Shown here: piece by piece, positions 9,715 through 18,877 of the stretch | Layout of the letters: each line of letters begins with the position of its first letter | Position numbering within the stretch: position 1 is the stretch's first letter | Source: Haladaptatus sp. R4 | Lineage (GTDB): Archaea > Halobacteriota > Halobacteria > Halobacteriales > Haladaptataceae | Assembly: GCF_001625445.1 (NCBI RefSeq) | Contig: NZ_LWHG01000021.1 | Coordinates: forward strand, 806,001-870,000 | DNA length: 64,000 bases | Direction of reading: 5' to 3' | Notes under the pieces: model-generated | What the model was told of the DNA's origin: nothing | The model's database searches: none | The model's input: only the letters and a program-made list of their open reading frames with translations | Translations under genes and position numbers: made by a program

Positions 9715-9738
9715 CCACCTAGTGATATTACTAAGTGG
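9715..9738. promoter_or_regulatory. 24-bp palindrome at thi4 start, candidate ThiR operator
   Basis: The halves CCACCTAGTGAT and ATTACTAAGTGG pair at 10 of 12 positions; the two unpaired ones are C/A and G/T. The site abuts the thi4 start codon, where a bound repressor would block a leaderless promoter. A ThiR-like regulator is encoded at 4931-5830. ThiR as binder is inferred. Confidence 0.6.
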
Positions 9739-9919
9739 TTGAAAACCGTTTCCCTCTGTGAGTGACAGAAACAGAGCTGAGGAAGATGGCTGTGAACGAT
9801 CACAACGGGTACGCAGTGGTGTTACTGGAAATTCGAATACCCACGAACAAGGGGTCAGTCGTCGCGTTCGATTCACTGGCGTTGAGAAAATCGTCGGTCG
9901 ATCGTCGTTTAATCGTCGT

Positions 9920-11038
9920 TCAGTCGTACTGCGGCGCACGTCCGGACGGATCGCTCCCGTCCACGAGCGGCAGGGGAACTATCTCCGCGGCCACCTCGTC
10001 TCCATCGACGCGGACGGTCAGTTCCGAATCCATCCCCACGTCGTACTCCACCAGCGCCATCGCGGCGGGTCGGTCGAGGGACGGACTGTCGACGGCGCGG
10101 GTGACTTCGCCGACGGATTCGTCGCCGTCGAAGACCGCCGCGCCGCTTTCGGGGAGGGAGTCGGGGAACAGACCCGCCAGCCTGCGACTCGGTCGTCCGC
10201 GGTTTTCGACGCGCGAGACGACTTCCTGTCCGACGTAACAACCCTTCTCGAAGTCGAGCGCGTTCCGCAGGCCGAGCACGTTCGGGATTTCGCCCGCCAG
10301 TTCGTCTTCGAACAGCGGCGTTCCCGCTTCGAGCGTCAGGGTTTCCCACGTCGTCCGGCCGAAGGGAGCGGCGTTCATCCCGCGCGTGATCAGGGTGTCG
10401 AAGACGAGTTCGACGTTCGACCATTCCCTGTCCATCTCGTCGGTCGTCGTTCCGGTCGTACAGACGACTTCGTAGCCCTCCTCGCCCGTCGGCGCGTCGG
10501 TGCGGATGACCGTCACGCCCACGTCGGCCATCTTTCCCCTGTTGAACGAGAGGCGCTCGTCCGGCGTACTCACGTCGTTCAGCACGCTGGCGACCTTTTC
10601 GGTCGCGTAGGGACCGTGGACGCCGAAGATGGCGAACCGGTCGGTGGCGACGGATATCTCCACGTCCTCGATGAATATCTTCTCGCGCCACTGCTCGGCG
10701 AGCGGGGTCGCTTCGCCGGGCGGGAGAAAGAGCAGGAGTTGTTCGTCCGCACAGTAGACGTACATGTCGAGTTCGATTCGCCCCTGTGGGTCGAGCAGGA
10801 GGGCGTAGGTTCCCTGTCCGTCCTCGCGCGGAATCCGGTTCGAGACGACGTTGTCGACGTACTCTATCCGATCGTCGCCGGAGACCACGAGGACGCCGTA
10901 GGGCATCTCCGTGAGTCCGACGCCGTTCCTGACTGCACGGTGTGCCCGCTCGGGTCTGCCGTAGTCGCGCGGCACCCGGCGGTTGCCGACCGAACAGAAC
11001 GTCGCCCCGTGGTCTTCGTGTACGGTTTCGAGGCTCAT
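9920..11038 (-). CDS. YgfZ/GcvT-like folate-binding protein
   Basis: 372 residues of the aminomethyltransferase (GcvT T-protein) fold. The signature FEKGCYVGQEVVSR near residue 290 is the K-G-C-Y-x-G-Q-E motif of YgfZ/IBA57 proteins, which help assemble or repair Fe-S clusters using a folate. Many haloarchaeal copies are named aminomethyltransferase; the motif argues for YgfZ. The N-terminal region with RAHRAVRNGVGLTEMP resembles the GcvT N-terminus. No other glycine-cleavage genes are adjacent. Confidence 0.88.
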   Translation of the reverse strand: MSLETVHEDHGATFCSVGNRRVPRDYGRPERAHRAVRNGVGLTEMPYGVLVVSGDDRIEYVDNVVSNRIPREDGQGTYALLLDPQGRIELDMYVYCADEQLLLFLPPGEATPLAEQWREKIFIEDVEISVATDRFAIFGVHGPYATEKVASVLNDVSTPDERLSFNRGKMADVGVTVIRTDAPTGEEGYEVVCTTGTTTDEMDREWSNVELVFDTLITRGMNAAPFGRTTWETLTLEAGTPLFEDELAGEIPNVLGLRNALDFEKGCYVGQEVVSRVENRGRPSRRLAGLFPDSLPESGAAVFDGDESVGEVTRAVDSPSLDRPAAMALVEYDVGMDSELTVRVDGDEVAAEIVPLPLVDGSDPSGRAPQYD

Positions 11039-11138
11039 ACTCGTAGTCGGGTGCGCGGGGGAGTAAAAACGTCGGATGCGGAACGCTGGGTAGTGACTAC
11101 GACATGTGAAATCGAAAGCGGGGCACGGAACCGATTAC

Positions 11139-11176
11139 GGAGCACGAAGCCGAATCCGGAGCACGAAGCCGAATCC
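11139..11176. repeat. 19-bp intergenic tandem repeat, two copies
   Basis: The unit ggagcacgaagccgaatcc occurs twice head to tail (11139-11157, 11158-11176), with a weaker copy before it. It lies between the small winged-helix gene and the YgfZ-like gene. Confidence 0.85.
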
Positions 11177-11193
11177 GGAACGGTGGTCCGAAA

Positions 11194-11490
11194 CTACAGC
11201 GGCAGGCGTTCGATGATCTTGTCCACGAACGACGGTTCGTCGGGTTCCTCCTCGGGGTCCGGAACGACCTTCGTGTCCGGTTTGATGAGCGTCCGCCCGT
11301 TCCGCATCGTCGCTTCGATGAGACCGTCCCGTTTCAGGTTTGCGAGCGCGTCCTCCAACTCGTCGATACCCGCCTCGACGTGTGACCGCAGTTCGAAGAC
11401 CGTCATTCCGTCCTCGCTCCGGTCCACGAGGGCATCGAGTACTTGGACCTCGGTGTCCGGACGGCGCCGATACTCCCGCTTGGCCTTCAT
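11194..11490 (-). CDS. Small winged-helix DNA-binding protein
   Basis: 98 residues: a basic N-terminus (MKAKREYRRRPDTEVQVLDA), a winged-helix core (MTVFELRSHVEAGIDELEDA, NLKRDGLIEATMRNGRTLI) and an acidic tail ending in FVDKIIERLPL. It resembles a family of single-domain haloarchaeal proteins (DUF6432, from memory). It is probably a transcription factor; no target is visible. Confidence 0.75.
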   Translation of the reverse strand: MKAKREYRRRPDTEVQVLDALVDRSEDGMTVFELRSHVEAGIDELEDALANLKRDGLIEATMRNGRTLIKPDTKVVPDPEEEPDEPSFVDKIIERLPL

Positions 11491-11620
11491 ATCTATTTCT
11501 ATGTCACCCCGGTTTTTAGCCTTACCTCTCAGATAGGTTCAGCGGGCGGTCCCGTCCGGAGAAACGGGACTTCGACCGATCCGCATGCGAGGTGTTCGTC
11601 GAACCGATCGACGCAGTGAA

Positions 11621-13027
11621 CTACCGGTTCGTCCCGACCTTCTCGCTCGCGTCCCGAATCAGTCCGTCCAGAATCTCGGGGGTCGTCGGGTGGTACGCCC
11701 GGTCCGGGATATCGCGCACGTCCATCCCGCGCTCCACGACGACCTGCATCGTCTTCGCCATCACGTCGGCGTGGTAGTGGAGGCCCTGATAGCCGAGAAC
11801 GGTCCCGGCTTCGGCATCAACGACGAGCTTTGCCAACCCCCTCGACGCTTGCTTGGTCTTGAACACGCCGTCGTCCGACGCCTGCCGGGAGACGGCGACG
11901 TACTCCTTGCCCTCGGTCTCCGCCGCATCCTCCGAGAGGCCCACTCTGGCGAAGGGATACACGCCGACGCCGGAGAAGATGACGTGATGATGGACGTTCT
12001 CGTACGGTTCGAGGTCGTCGCCGCGAGCGTGTGCGAGGATGTTCTCGGCCGCTTTGAAGCCCTGTTCCTTGGCGACGTGGAGAATCGGCTCCTTGCCGTT
12101 CGCGTCCCCGACGACGAACGTCCGCGGGTCGTCGCGGGCCTGCATGGTCTCCTCGACCCATCCCTCGTCCGGTGACAGCGGGGTGTCCTCCAATCCGAGT
12201 CCGTCGAGGTTCGGCCTTCGTCCCGTGAAGAGGATCAGTTCGTCCGCATCGACGGGTTTCGTTTCGCCGCTTTGCTCGACGTGTAATCGAACCCCGTCGC
12301 CCGTGGACTCGACGCGCCGTTCCTCCGTCTCGGTCAGAATTTCGATGTCGAACTCCTCGCGGTACATGTCCAGGATTTCGTCTCCGAACGGCGCGTCGCC
12401 CTCGTCCAGCGGCCGCGGGTCGTGTTCGATCACGGTGAGGTCCATTCCGGCCGCCTCGCTGAGGTACGGCACGAGTTCGAGACCGGTGTAGCCGAACCCC
12501 ATCACGATTCCCGAGTCGGGGAACGCCGTCGCGTCCAGCACGTCCGCGCTGGTCATGTACTCCACTTCGTCCATCCCCGGGAGGTCGGGAACGTTTACTT
12601 TCGACCCCGTGGCGACGACGACGTAGTCCGCCTCGATTTCTCGATCACCGACTTCGACCGTATGGTCGTCGACGAACCGCGCGGTGTCGTGGATGAACTC
12701 CACGTTCTCCTCCTCCGCGAGGTCGTGCACCGCCGCGCGGCGATGCTCCGCGAAGCCCAAGACGTGGTCGTCCTTCAGGTCCACCACCGACTCCAAATCC
12801 ACCTCGGGCGTCCCCGAAAGCCGCGGGTCGTGGCGCGCCTGATACCGATGGGCCGCCGCCGACAGCACCTCCTTCGACGGCATGCAGCCGCGCAGAATGC
12901 ACAGCCCACCGCGGGGGTCGCCGTCGTCGATGAGCGTCAACCGGACGCTCGGGTCCTCGGCCAAGCTCTGTGCGACGGCGACCCCCGCGCTTCCATACGC
13001 CCCGACGATGACGACGTGCGTTGCCAT
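11621..13027 (-). CDS. FAD-dependent pyridine nucleotide-disulfide oxidoreductase
   Basis: 468 residues, the length and order of dihydrolipoamide dehydrogenase and mercuric reductase relatives. An FAD-binding Rossmann motif opens the protein (VVIVGAYGSAGVAVAQSL). The redox-active pair is in GGLCILRGCMPSK (C-x4-C). The NAD-binding motif is GIVMGFGYTGLEL, the second FAD motif TFVVGDANGKEPILHVA, and the dimerisation domain ends with YHPTTPEILDGLI, where the His before PT is the catalytic base. No 2-oxo-acid dehydrogenase genes are adjacent, so the natural substrate is open. Confidence 0.9.
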   Translation of the reverse strand: MATHVVIVGAYGSAGVAVAQSLAEDPSVRLTLIDDGDPRGGLCILRGCMPSKEVLSAAAHRYQARHDPRLSGTPEVDLESVVDLKDDHVLGFAEHRRAAVHDLAEEENVEFIHDTARFVDDHTVEVGDREIEADYVVVATGSKVNVPDLPGMDEVEYMTSADVLDATAFPDSGIVMGFGYTGLELVPYLSEAAGMDLTVIEHDPRPLDEGDAPFGDEILDMYREEFDIEILTETEERRVESTGDGVRLHVEQSGETKPVDADELILFTGRRPNLDGLGLEDTPLSPDEGWVEETMQARDDPRTFVVGDANGKEPILHVAKEQGFKAAENILAHARGDDLEPYENVHHHVIFSGVGVYPFARVGLSEDAAETEGKEYVAVSRQASDDGVFKTKQASRGLAKLVVDAEAGTVLGYQGLHYHADVMAKTMQVVVERGMDVRDIPDRAYHPTTPEILDGLIRDASEKVGTNR

Positions 13028-13213
13028 ACGGGTCGATTAGTCGTCGGGGAGGTTAGTGGTTTAGGCGAGGGAGAAAACGACTGGTTTCGGGAGACAACAT
13101 CGTCAGCCTGTTCGACCGGGGAGTTCCGTGTGATTCACGTCCTCAGGTGAAAATCTCAGCTCAAGCCGAGGGACCCGGTACAGAACCGCGAGGAGATCCT
13201 CAAGGGGAAGTCC

Positions 13214-14095
13214 CTATGGCTGGAGCGTCCGTGTCAGGACGCGAACCGCGATTACACCAAGTACGATGTCGAGGACACCGAGGATGACAACTGCGGGAAC
13301 GACAGTACTCCAGACCCCGTCGAAGCTGGAGAGAGTAATCGTACTTGAGACGTGCGGCCCGAGCATGAGGGCACGGGCGGCATCGGTCCCGTAGGTGAAG
13401 GGGTTGAACTTCGCGACGATCTGTACCCAGTCAGGGAGTGCGTCAAGCGGGAGGAACGCGCTGGAGAGGAACAGCATCGGGAACTGGAGCAGCATCATCG
13501 CTGTGGCGGTCCCTTCGCCGTCCCCGGTCGCGGCGGCGATAATGTTCGAGAGGGCCGCAAACCAGACCGCGAACACCATCGCGACGGCGATAATGCCGAG
13601 CGCGCCGAGGAAACCCGTGGCGACGTACGTTCCTACTGTGCCACCGTTGCCGAGCCACACGAGGACGTAGCCGAGCACGAGGATGATGAGCGTCTGCACG
13701 ACTATCTGTGCGACCTCCGCGAGCGTCTTCCCGAGGATGACCGCGCCTCGATGGATCGGTGAGGCGAAGATCTTATCGAGCATTCCGGTCTCCATGTCAT
13801 CGGTAAGGCCGACGCCGGAGTGACCAGCGGCGAAGAATGCGGATTGGATGACGATGGCCGGGATGAGATACGTGACGTAATCAACGTCCCCGCCGAGTGA
13901 CCCCGACCACGCGCTGCTGGTCGCCCCGCCGAACACCTGCGAGAACAGCACGAGGAAGACGACTGGCTGGAAGAGCGTGAAGATTAGGACCATCGGATCG
14001 CGCGACTTGATCACCAACCATCGTTTGAGGATTACCCAAGTATCGCTGAGGAAGCCGTTCCCCGGAGCGGAGAGTCCCTCGTTGATTGTGCTCAT
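13214..14095 (-). CDS. ABC-2 type exporter permease
   Basis: 293 residues with six membrane segments, starting MSTINEGLSAPGNGFLSDTW. The ABC-2 landmarks GMLDKIFASPIHRGAVILGK and the C-terminal DWVQIVAKFNPFTYGTDAAR match the DrrB/NodJ family of drug and lipid exporters. The preceding ATPase gene overlaps it by 4 bp, so they form one transporter. The pair is flanked by its own TetR gene, an easily transferred resistance cassette. Confidence 0.93.
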   Translation of the reverse strand: MSTINEGLSAPGNGFLSDTWVILKRWLVIKSRDPMVLIFTLFQPVVFLVLFSQVFGGATSSAWSGSLGGDVDYVTYLIPAIVIQSAFFAAGHSGVGLTDDMETGMLDKIFASPIHRGAVILGKTLAEVAQIVVQTLIILVLGYVLVWLGNGGTVGTYVATGFLGALGIIAVAMVFAVWFAALSNIIAAATGDGEGTATAMMLLQFPMLFLSSAFLPLDALPDWVQIVAKFNPFTYGTDAARALMLGPHVSSTITLSSFDGVWSTVVPAVVILGVLDIVLGVIAVRVLTRTLQP

Positions 14096-15117
14096 GGGCG
14101 CACCTCTGTCGCAGCGCTCTCAGCGGAAGTAGCCGTCTCCTCGGTGACACCGTCCTCGGCGTGTTCTCCGGTGATGGCGAGGAAGACATCGTCGAGGGTG
14201 GGCGAGCGGATGTCGAACCCGACCACGATGAACCCGGCGTCGCGGAGCGTGACCAGCAGGTCGGTGCCCTCACGCCGCGCGTTTGCGGCGGTGACACTGA
14301 TTCCGTCGGCGGCCGTCTCGACCGTCGCGTTATCGAGGATACCAGACTCTCGAACAACTTGGCGGGCACGCGCGAGCTCGTCGTCGCTGGTCTCCTCGAA
14401 GGTAACGTCAAGGATATCGCCGCCGACGCGCGATTTGAGCGCTTGCGGCGAGTCAGTTGCGACGATCTTCCCGTCCTGAATGACGGAGAGTCGGTCGCAG
14501 AGCTGGTCGGCTTCCTCCAAGTACTGCGTCGTGAGGAAGACCGTCGTTCCTCGCTCGTTTATCTCGCGGAAGTACTCCCAGAGGTCGATCCGGGCCTTCG
14601 GGTCGAGACCGGTGGTCGGTTCGTCGAGGAACACGAGCGAGGGGCGATGGACGAGCGCCGTCGCGATGTCGAGTCGCTTCTTCATCCCGCCGGAAAACTT
14701 CTCGGCCCCCTTGTCGGCGACATCGGCTAGATCGACGAGAGAGAGGAGTTCGTCCGCGCGCTCGTCGCGCTCGTTCTTCGGGACGCCGTATGCCTCACAC
14801 GCGAACCGAATGTTCTCGCGGGCGGTGAGGAGGGGATCTACGCTCGTCTCCTGGGCCATATAGCCGATCGACTTCCGGACCGCCCGCGACTCCGTCACGG
14901 TATCATGACCGTTGACCGTCACAGTCCCTGACGTCGGACGGAGCAGCGTCGTTAGCGTCTTGATCGTCGTCGTCTTCCCTGCTCCGTTCGGTCCGAGGAA
15001 TCCGAAGAATTCACCCTTCGGAATCCGGAGGTCGACGCCGCGGACCGCGTCCGTGCCGTCCGCGTACGTCACGTGGACACTGTCTGCCACCAAGGCATCG
15101 GTTTTGTTTCGTTCCAT
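14092..15117 (-). CDS. ABC exporter ATP-binding protein, DrrA-like
   Basis: 341 residues. Walker A is GPNGAGKTTTIKTL, the signature FSGGMKKRLDIA and Walker B SLVFLDEPTTGLDPKA. The C-terminal 90 residues, ending SPTLDDVFLAITGEH, are typical of daunorubicin-resistance ATPases (DrrA). With the overlapping permease it forms a drug exporter. Transcription starts next to the TetR gene, and nested inverted repeats lie in the 96-bp gap between them. Confidence 0.95.
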   Translation of the reverse strand: MERNKTDALVADSVHVTYADGTDAVRGVDLRIPKGEFFGFLGPNGAGKTTTIKTLTTLLRPTSGTVTVNGHDTVTESRAVRKSIGYMAQETSVDPLLTARENIRFACEAYGVPKNERDERADELLSLVDLADVADKGAEKFSGGMKKRLDIATALVHRPSLVFLDEPTTGLDPKARIDLWEYFREINERGTTVFLTTQYLEEADQLCDRLSVIQDGKIVATDSPQALKSRVGGDILDVTFEETSDDELARARQVVRESGILDNATVETAADGISVTAANARREGTDLLVTLRDAGFIVVGFDIRSPTLDDVFLAITGEHAEDGVTEETATSAESAATEVRP

Positions 15118-15124
15118 ACCTCAG

Positions 15125-15198
15125 CCATGAGCCTATGAATGTATATAGATTACGCTCATAGGTTCAAAACCATGAGCATAATCCTCATATATTCATAG
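15125..15198. promoter_or_regulatory. Nested inverted repeats in TetR/ABC divergent promoter
   Basis: Outer arms CTATGAAT (15133-15140) and ATTCATAG (15191-15198) are perfect and extend imperfectly inward. Inner arms GCTCATAGG (15154-15162) and CCATGAGC (15170-15177) face each other, and a third CCATGAGC lies at 15125-15132. Such sites between a TetR gene and its divergent exporter are typical operators. Confidence 0.6.
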
Positions 15199-15213
15199 CG
15201 TCGATGTCCGACC

Positions 15214-15828
15214 ATGCGAAATTTCACCGACGAGGAGCGAGATGAGATTCGGAGTGAACTCCTCGATACCGGACGCAAACTCCTCAGCGTGTACGGGTTC
15301 AAGAAGACGACGATTGGGGACATCACGGAGCCAGTCGGCATCGCCGAGGGGACGTTCTACCGGTTCTTCGACTCGAAGTCCGAGTTCTTCCTCGAACTAT
15401 TCCTCCGCGAGCACGATCGCCGCTTCGACCGCATCGAAGACGAACTCGAAGGAGTGACCGATCCAATAGAAGCGCTGGAACGGCTCTTCTCGACGTGGAC
15501 GCGCGAGGTCGAGGACGACCTCTTCTCCGAAGCCGACACGCACGATCTCATGAAGTCACATGACCGACGGTTCGACCAGGACGAATTGGATGCCGAGCAC
15601 GAGCGATCCGTCTCCCGGCTTCGGCCGATCCTCGACGCCCTCCGGGAACAGACGGGAGAGGGGTTCCACGATCTCACCGTCGATCAACTGTTCTATATCC
15701 TGGAAGCGCTCGAAGCGGTCGTCCACTTCACGGAACAGATCCACGATACGGACGCCGAGGCGTCGGATAGTTCAACCCTCTACGACCTCCTCATTCCCGC
15801 ACTCGCGAAAGGACTGACTGCCGACTGA
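15214..15828 (+). CDS. TetR/AcrR-family repressor of the ABC exporter
   Basis: 204 residues. The N-terminal HTH reads DTGRKLLSVYGFKKTTIGDI then GIAEGTFYRFFDSKSEFFLE, the TetR pattern; the remaining 150 residues form the ligand-binding helical domain. Divergent from the exporter operon with inverted repeats in between, so it probably represses the exporter and itself until a ligand binds. Ligand unknown. Confidence 0.93.
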   Translation: MRNFTDEERDEIRSELLDTGRKLLSVYGFKKTTIGDITEPVGIAEGTFYRFFDSKSEFFLELFLREHDRRFDRIEDELEGVTDPIEALERLFSTWTREVEDDLFSEADTHDLMKSHDRRFDQDELDAEHERSVSRLRPILDALREQTGEGFHDLTVDQLFYILEALEAVVHFTEQIHDTDAEASDSSTLYDLLIPALAKGLTAD

Positions 15829-15980
15829 CCAGCGGCCCCTGGTTTCAAAAAAAGAGGTACGACGGACCCTGCCGTCACCGTGGAAGCTGCGGCGTCAGTA
15901 GTAGCGGGGGACAGGTGAACCGAAGCGAGGAAACCGTCTTATTCAGAGTAGTTTAGTCAGTTCGATTTGAGATTCCGGAT

Positions 15981-16661
15981 ATGAATCTCTTTGGTCGGTT
16001 ACTGACGCTCGTAGAACCGAATTATCCGGATTGGTTCGTCAGAGAACAGGACCCCGAGCGGCTCGTATTCTTCAGCGATGCCGTTTTCGCCATTGCGATT
16101 ACACTCCTCGTGATCGATATCGGCGTCCCCGAAGTACCAGCCACGCAGCCAAACGCCGTGCTCGCCGAAGAACTGCTCGCGCTCTTGCCGCAGTTCGTGA
16201 GTTTCGGACTCAGTTTCCTTGCTATCGGGACGTTCTGGCTCACCCACCACCGCCTCTTCACGTACATCGAGAGCTGTTCCCGGCGGCTCCTCTCGCTGAA
16301 CTTGCTCTTCTTGCTGTTCGTCTCGCTCGTCCCGTTCTCGTCGGCGCTCCTCGGCCGCTATAGCGGCCGAAGACTGGTCGTCATCTGGTACGCATGCCAC
16401 ATGGCTATCGCGGGGATGATGCTGCTTGGAATTTGGTACTACACCACCGAGATCAAGGACCTCGTCCAACCGGCAATCGACACCCGGGCGGTCCAATACA
16501 TCGGTCGTCGAGTCGGGGCCGTCCCGATGGTGTTCATCGTCTCAATAGGAATCTCTTTCCTCAGTATCCGGCTCGCCGAATCCTCGTGGCTCCTCCTGAT
16601 CCCGATCCACCCTCTCATATCGTTGTCCGGATTCGATCACCCACGGAGGGAGCGGCAGTAA
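15981..16661 (+). CDS. TMEM175-like (DUF1211) membrane channel protein
   Basis: 226 residues, six membrane segments. The sequence RLVFFSDAVFAIAITLLVID near residue 27 is the R-x3-FSDAVFAIxxTLL signature of TMEM175 proteins, potassium-selective channels in bacteria, archaea and animal endosomes. One six-helix unit is present, as in the prokaryotic tetrameric channels. No operon partner is seen. Confidence 0.88.
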   Translation: MNLFGRLLTLVEPNYPDWFVREQDPERLVFFSDAVFAIAITLLVIDIGVPEVPATQPNAVLAEELLALLPQFVSFGLSFLAIGTFWLTHHRLFTYIESCSRRLLSLNLLFLLFVSLVPFSSALLGRYSGRRLVVIWYACHMAIAGMMLLGIWYYTTEIKDLVQPAIDTRAVQYIGRRVGAVPMVFIVSIGISFLSIRLAESSWLLLIPIHPLISLSGFDHPRRERQ

Positions 16662-16820
16662 CCTACCGAGTAGTCCCAACGATCGACAGAGGTGAGTAGA
16701 TTAGTCCGACTGAGGGCACATTTCACAGTAAAACAGAACAGGTGCAAAACGAGAACTCCGTCAACAACTCCGGTGATGGCCCGAAATACCGTTCAGCGAC
16801 GAATCCGTCCGTCTCGCTCG

Positions 16821-17772
16821 TTATCTCGAAATCTCCCGCCCTTCGGTGTCCATCACGTTCTCCACTTCCTCCCGCGTTACGACGGCCACGTCGCCCGGGA
16901 TGGTCCGTTTGAGCGCGGCGGTCGCAGCGCCGTATTCGAGCGCGGTCGGGACCGGTTCGCCCGCCAGCCTGCGGGCGAGGAACGCGCCGACGAAGGAGTC
17001 GCCGGTGCCGATGGGGTCCACGGTGTCGGTCTCGAACGAGGGCTGTTCGTGGATTTCGCCGTCGTGGAGCGCCAGCGCGCCGTTCGCTCCGAGGGTGACG
17101 ATGACGGTGTCGAAGTCCCACTCGTCGGCGAGGTCGCGGGCGATGTCCGCGGCGTCGCCCGACTGATCGAGGACGGTTCGGGCGTCGCGCTCGGCGGTGA
17201 CGAGCACGTCGATTCGGGGGAACAGTTCGGTGAGCGACGCGCGCGCCTCGGCGGGCGACCAGAGTTTCGAGCGGTAGTTCACGTCGAACGCGGTGGTCGT
17301 CCCGGCGTCCTGTGCTTCCGCGAGCACCTCGTCCACGGTGGATTCGAGCGTGTCGGACAGCGCGGGCGTGATGCCGCTGGTGTAGAACATGCTGGCATCC
17401 CGAATCCGGTCGAGCGGCACGTCGTCGGCGTCGCCGTCGTGACGGCGGCGTCGGCGCGGTCGTAAATGGCGTTGGTCCCGCGCGGTCGGTTCCGAACTCC
17501 AGATAGTACGTTCCCTGTCGGCCCTCGTCGCTCCACTCGATTTCGGTCTCGATGCCGTACTGGCGGAGTCCGGCGGCGACGCGGCGTCCGAGCGGCGAGT
17601 CGGGGAGTTTCGACGTCCACATCGTCTCCGCTCCGATGCGATGGGCGGCGATGGCGACGTTGCTCTCCGCACCTGCGGCACGGAGTTCGAGGGTGGACGT
17701 GCTCTCGATTCGTTCGCGGTCGGGTGGCGAGAGGCGCAACATGGTCTCGCCGAATGTCACGAGGTCGGTCAT
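16821..17772 (-). pseudogene. kdgK: 2-keto-3-deoxygluconate kinase KdgK, two frameshifts
   Basis: Three frames join into one PfkB-family kinase of about 317 residues. The first reads [17 protein letters not shown] to GTYYLEFGT, the second [17 protein letters not shown], the third [18 protein letters not shown] to the C-terminus with the catalytic [12 protein letters not shown]. One base seems missing near 17484-17488 and another near 17428-17434. KdgK phosphorylates 2-keto-3-deoxygluconate in the semi-phosphorylative Entner-Doudoroff route of haloarchaea. All motifs survive, so assembly error must be excluded before calling it dead. Confidence 0.9.
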
Positions 17773-17860
17773 ATTCCGGAGATGAACCTCGGAGCTCATA
17801 GTTTCCCCGATGCGGGGTCGAAAAACGAGTTCGTTTCAGCTACGTGTCGATTTCAGCGGT

Positions 17861-18676
17861 TCAGTTCCACGGCCCGAAGTCGGGGTCGACCTGCCGCTCC
17901 GTCTTGTCGATGTCGTCGATCTTTTCGATGTCCTCGTCGTCCAGTTCGAGGTCGAGGGCGGCGTAGTTGTCCTCGATGTGGTTTTCACTAGTTGCCTTCG
18001 GGATGGCGACGACGTTGTCCTTCGACGTGATCCACGCGAGGCTGACTTGCGCTTCGCTGACGCCGTGTTTCTCCGCAATCTCGGTCAGTTCGGGCACGTC
18101 GAACACCTTGCCACGGGCGAGCGGCGAGTACGCGACGAGCGTGATGTCGTTCTCCTGTGCGTACTCGACGAGTTCGTCCTGCGGCAGAAGCGGGTGCATC
18201 TCGACCTGATTCGCGTAGATGGGCGCGTCGAGGATTTCGGCCGCCTCGTCCAACTGCTCCGGTTGGAAGTTGCTCACGCCGACGTGTTCGATTTTGCCCT
18301 CGTCGTACAGTTCGTCGAACGCCGCGAGCGTCTCCTCGGGGTCGTACTCGCGGGCGGGCCAGTGGATGTAGAGCAGGTCCACGTAGTCCGTTCCGAGCTT
18401 TTTCAGACTCTCCTCGGTCGTTTCGAGCACGTCATCGTGTTCGAGGTTGTCGGCCCAAACCTTCGTGGCGAGGAAGAAGTCCTCGCGGTCCACCGACGAG
18501 TCGGTGATTCCCTGCCCGACGTGTTCCTCGTTGCCGTAGGCCTGGGCGGTATCGACGTGTTCGTAGCCCAAATCGAGGGCGTACTCGACGCTGTGTGCAC
18601 ACTCGTTGCCGTCCGTGTTCTCCCACGTCCCGATACCCAGTTTCGGAATTCCGTCGCTGTCGGCGTCGTATGTCAT
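17861..18676 (-). CDS. Aldo/keto reductase
   Basis: 271 residues from the ATG at 18676; a 65-residue upstream extension is non-coding in character. The catalytic tetrad is visible: Asp and Tyr in VDTAQAYGNEEH, Lys in FLATKVW and His in LLYIHWPA. AIPKATSENHIEDN is the NADP-binding end of the TIM barrel. It reduces carbonyls with NAD(P)H; the substrate is unknown. Divergent from npdG. Confidence 0.93.
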   Translation of the reverse strand: MTYDADSDGIPKLGIGTWENTDGNECAHSVEYALDLGYEHVDTAQAYGNEEHVGQGITDSSVDREDFFLATKVWADNLEHDDVLETTEESLKKLGTDYVDLLYIHWPAREYDPEETLAAFDELYDEGKIEHVGVSNFQPEQLDEAAEILDAPIYANQVEMHPLLPQDELVEYAQENDITLVAYSPLARGKVFDVPELTEIAEKHGVSEAQVSLAWITSKDNVVAIPKATSENHIEDNYAALDLELDDEDIEKIDDIDKTERQVDPDFGPWN

Positions 18677-18877
18677 CGTATATTCTGCAAAGGGTAGAAG
18701 GGAAAAAGCGGTTGTGGCGGCGGAAATTCTGTAGGGGTTCGTAACCCGGGGACGCAAAGGCGTTTCGGCCTCACCATCGTTCACGGACCGAGGGCGAAAC
18801 CGTGCGGGAGTTCGTCGGTTGCCCCCGATAAGTGCGGGTTTCGGAGAACTTAACCGCCCGCCGGAAGACACCCCTGT

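Noticed and set aside
13130-13213. Possible IS200/IS605 end beside the ABC exporter genes
   Set aside because: A few short hairpin-like bits only; no transposase or matching end is visible.
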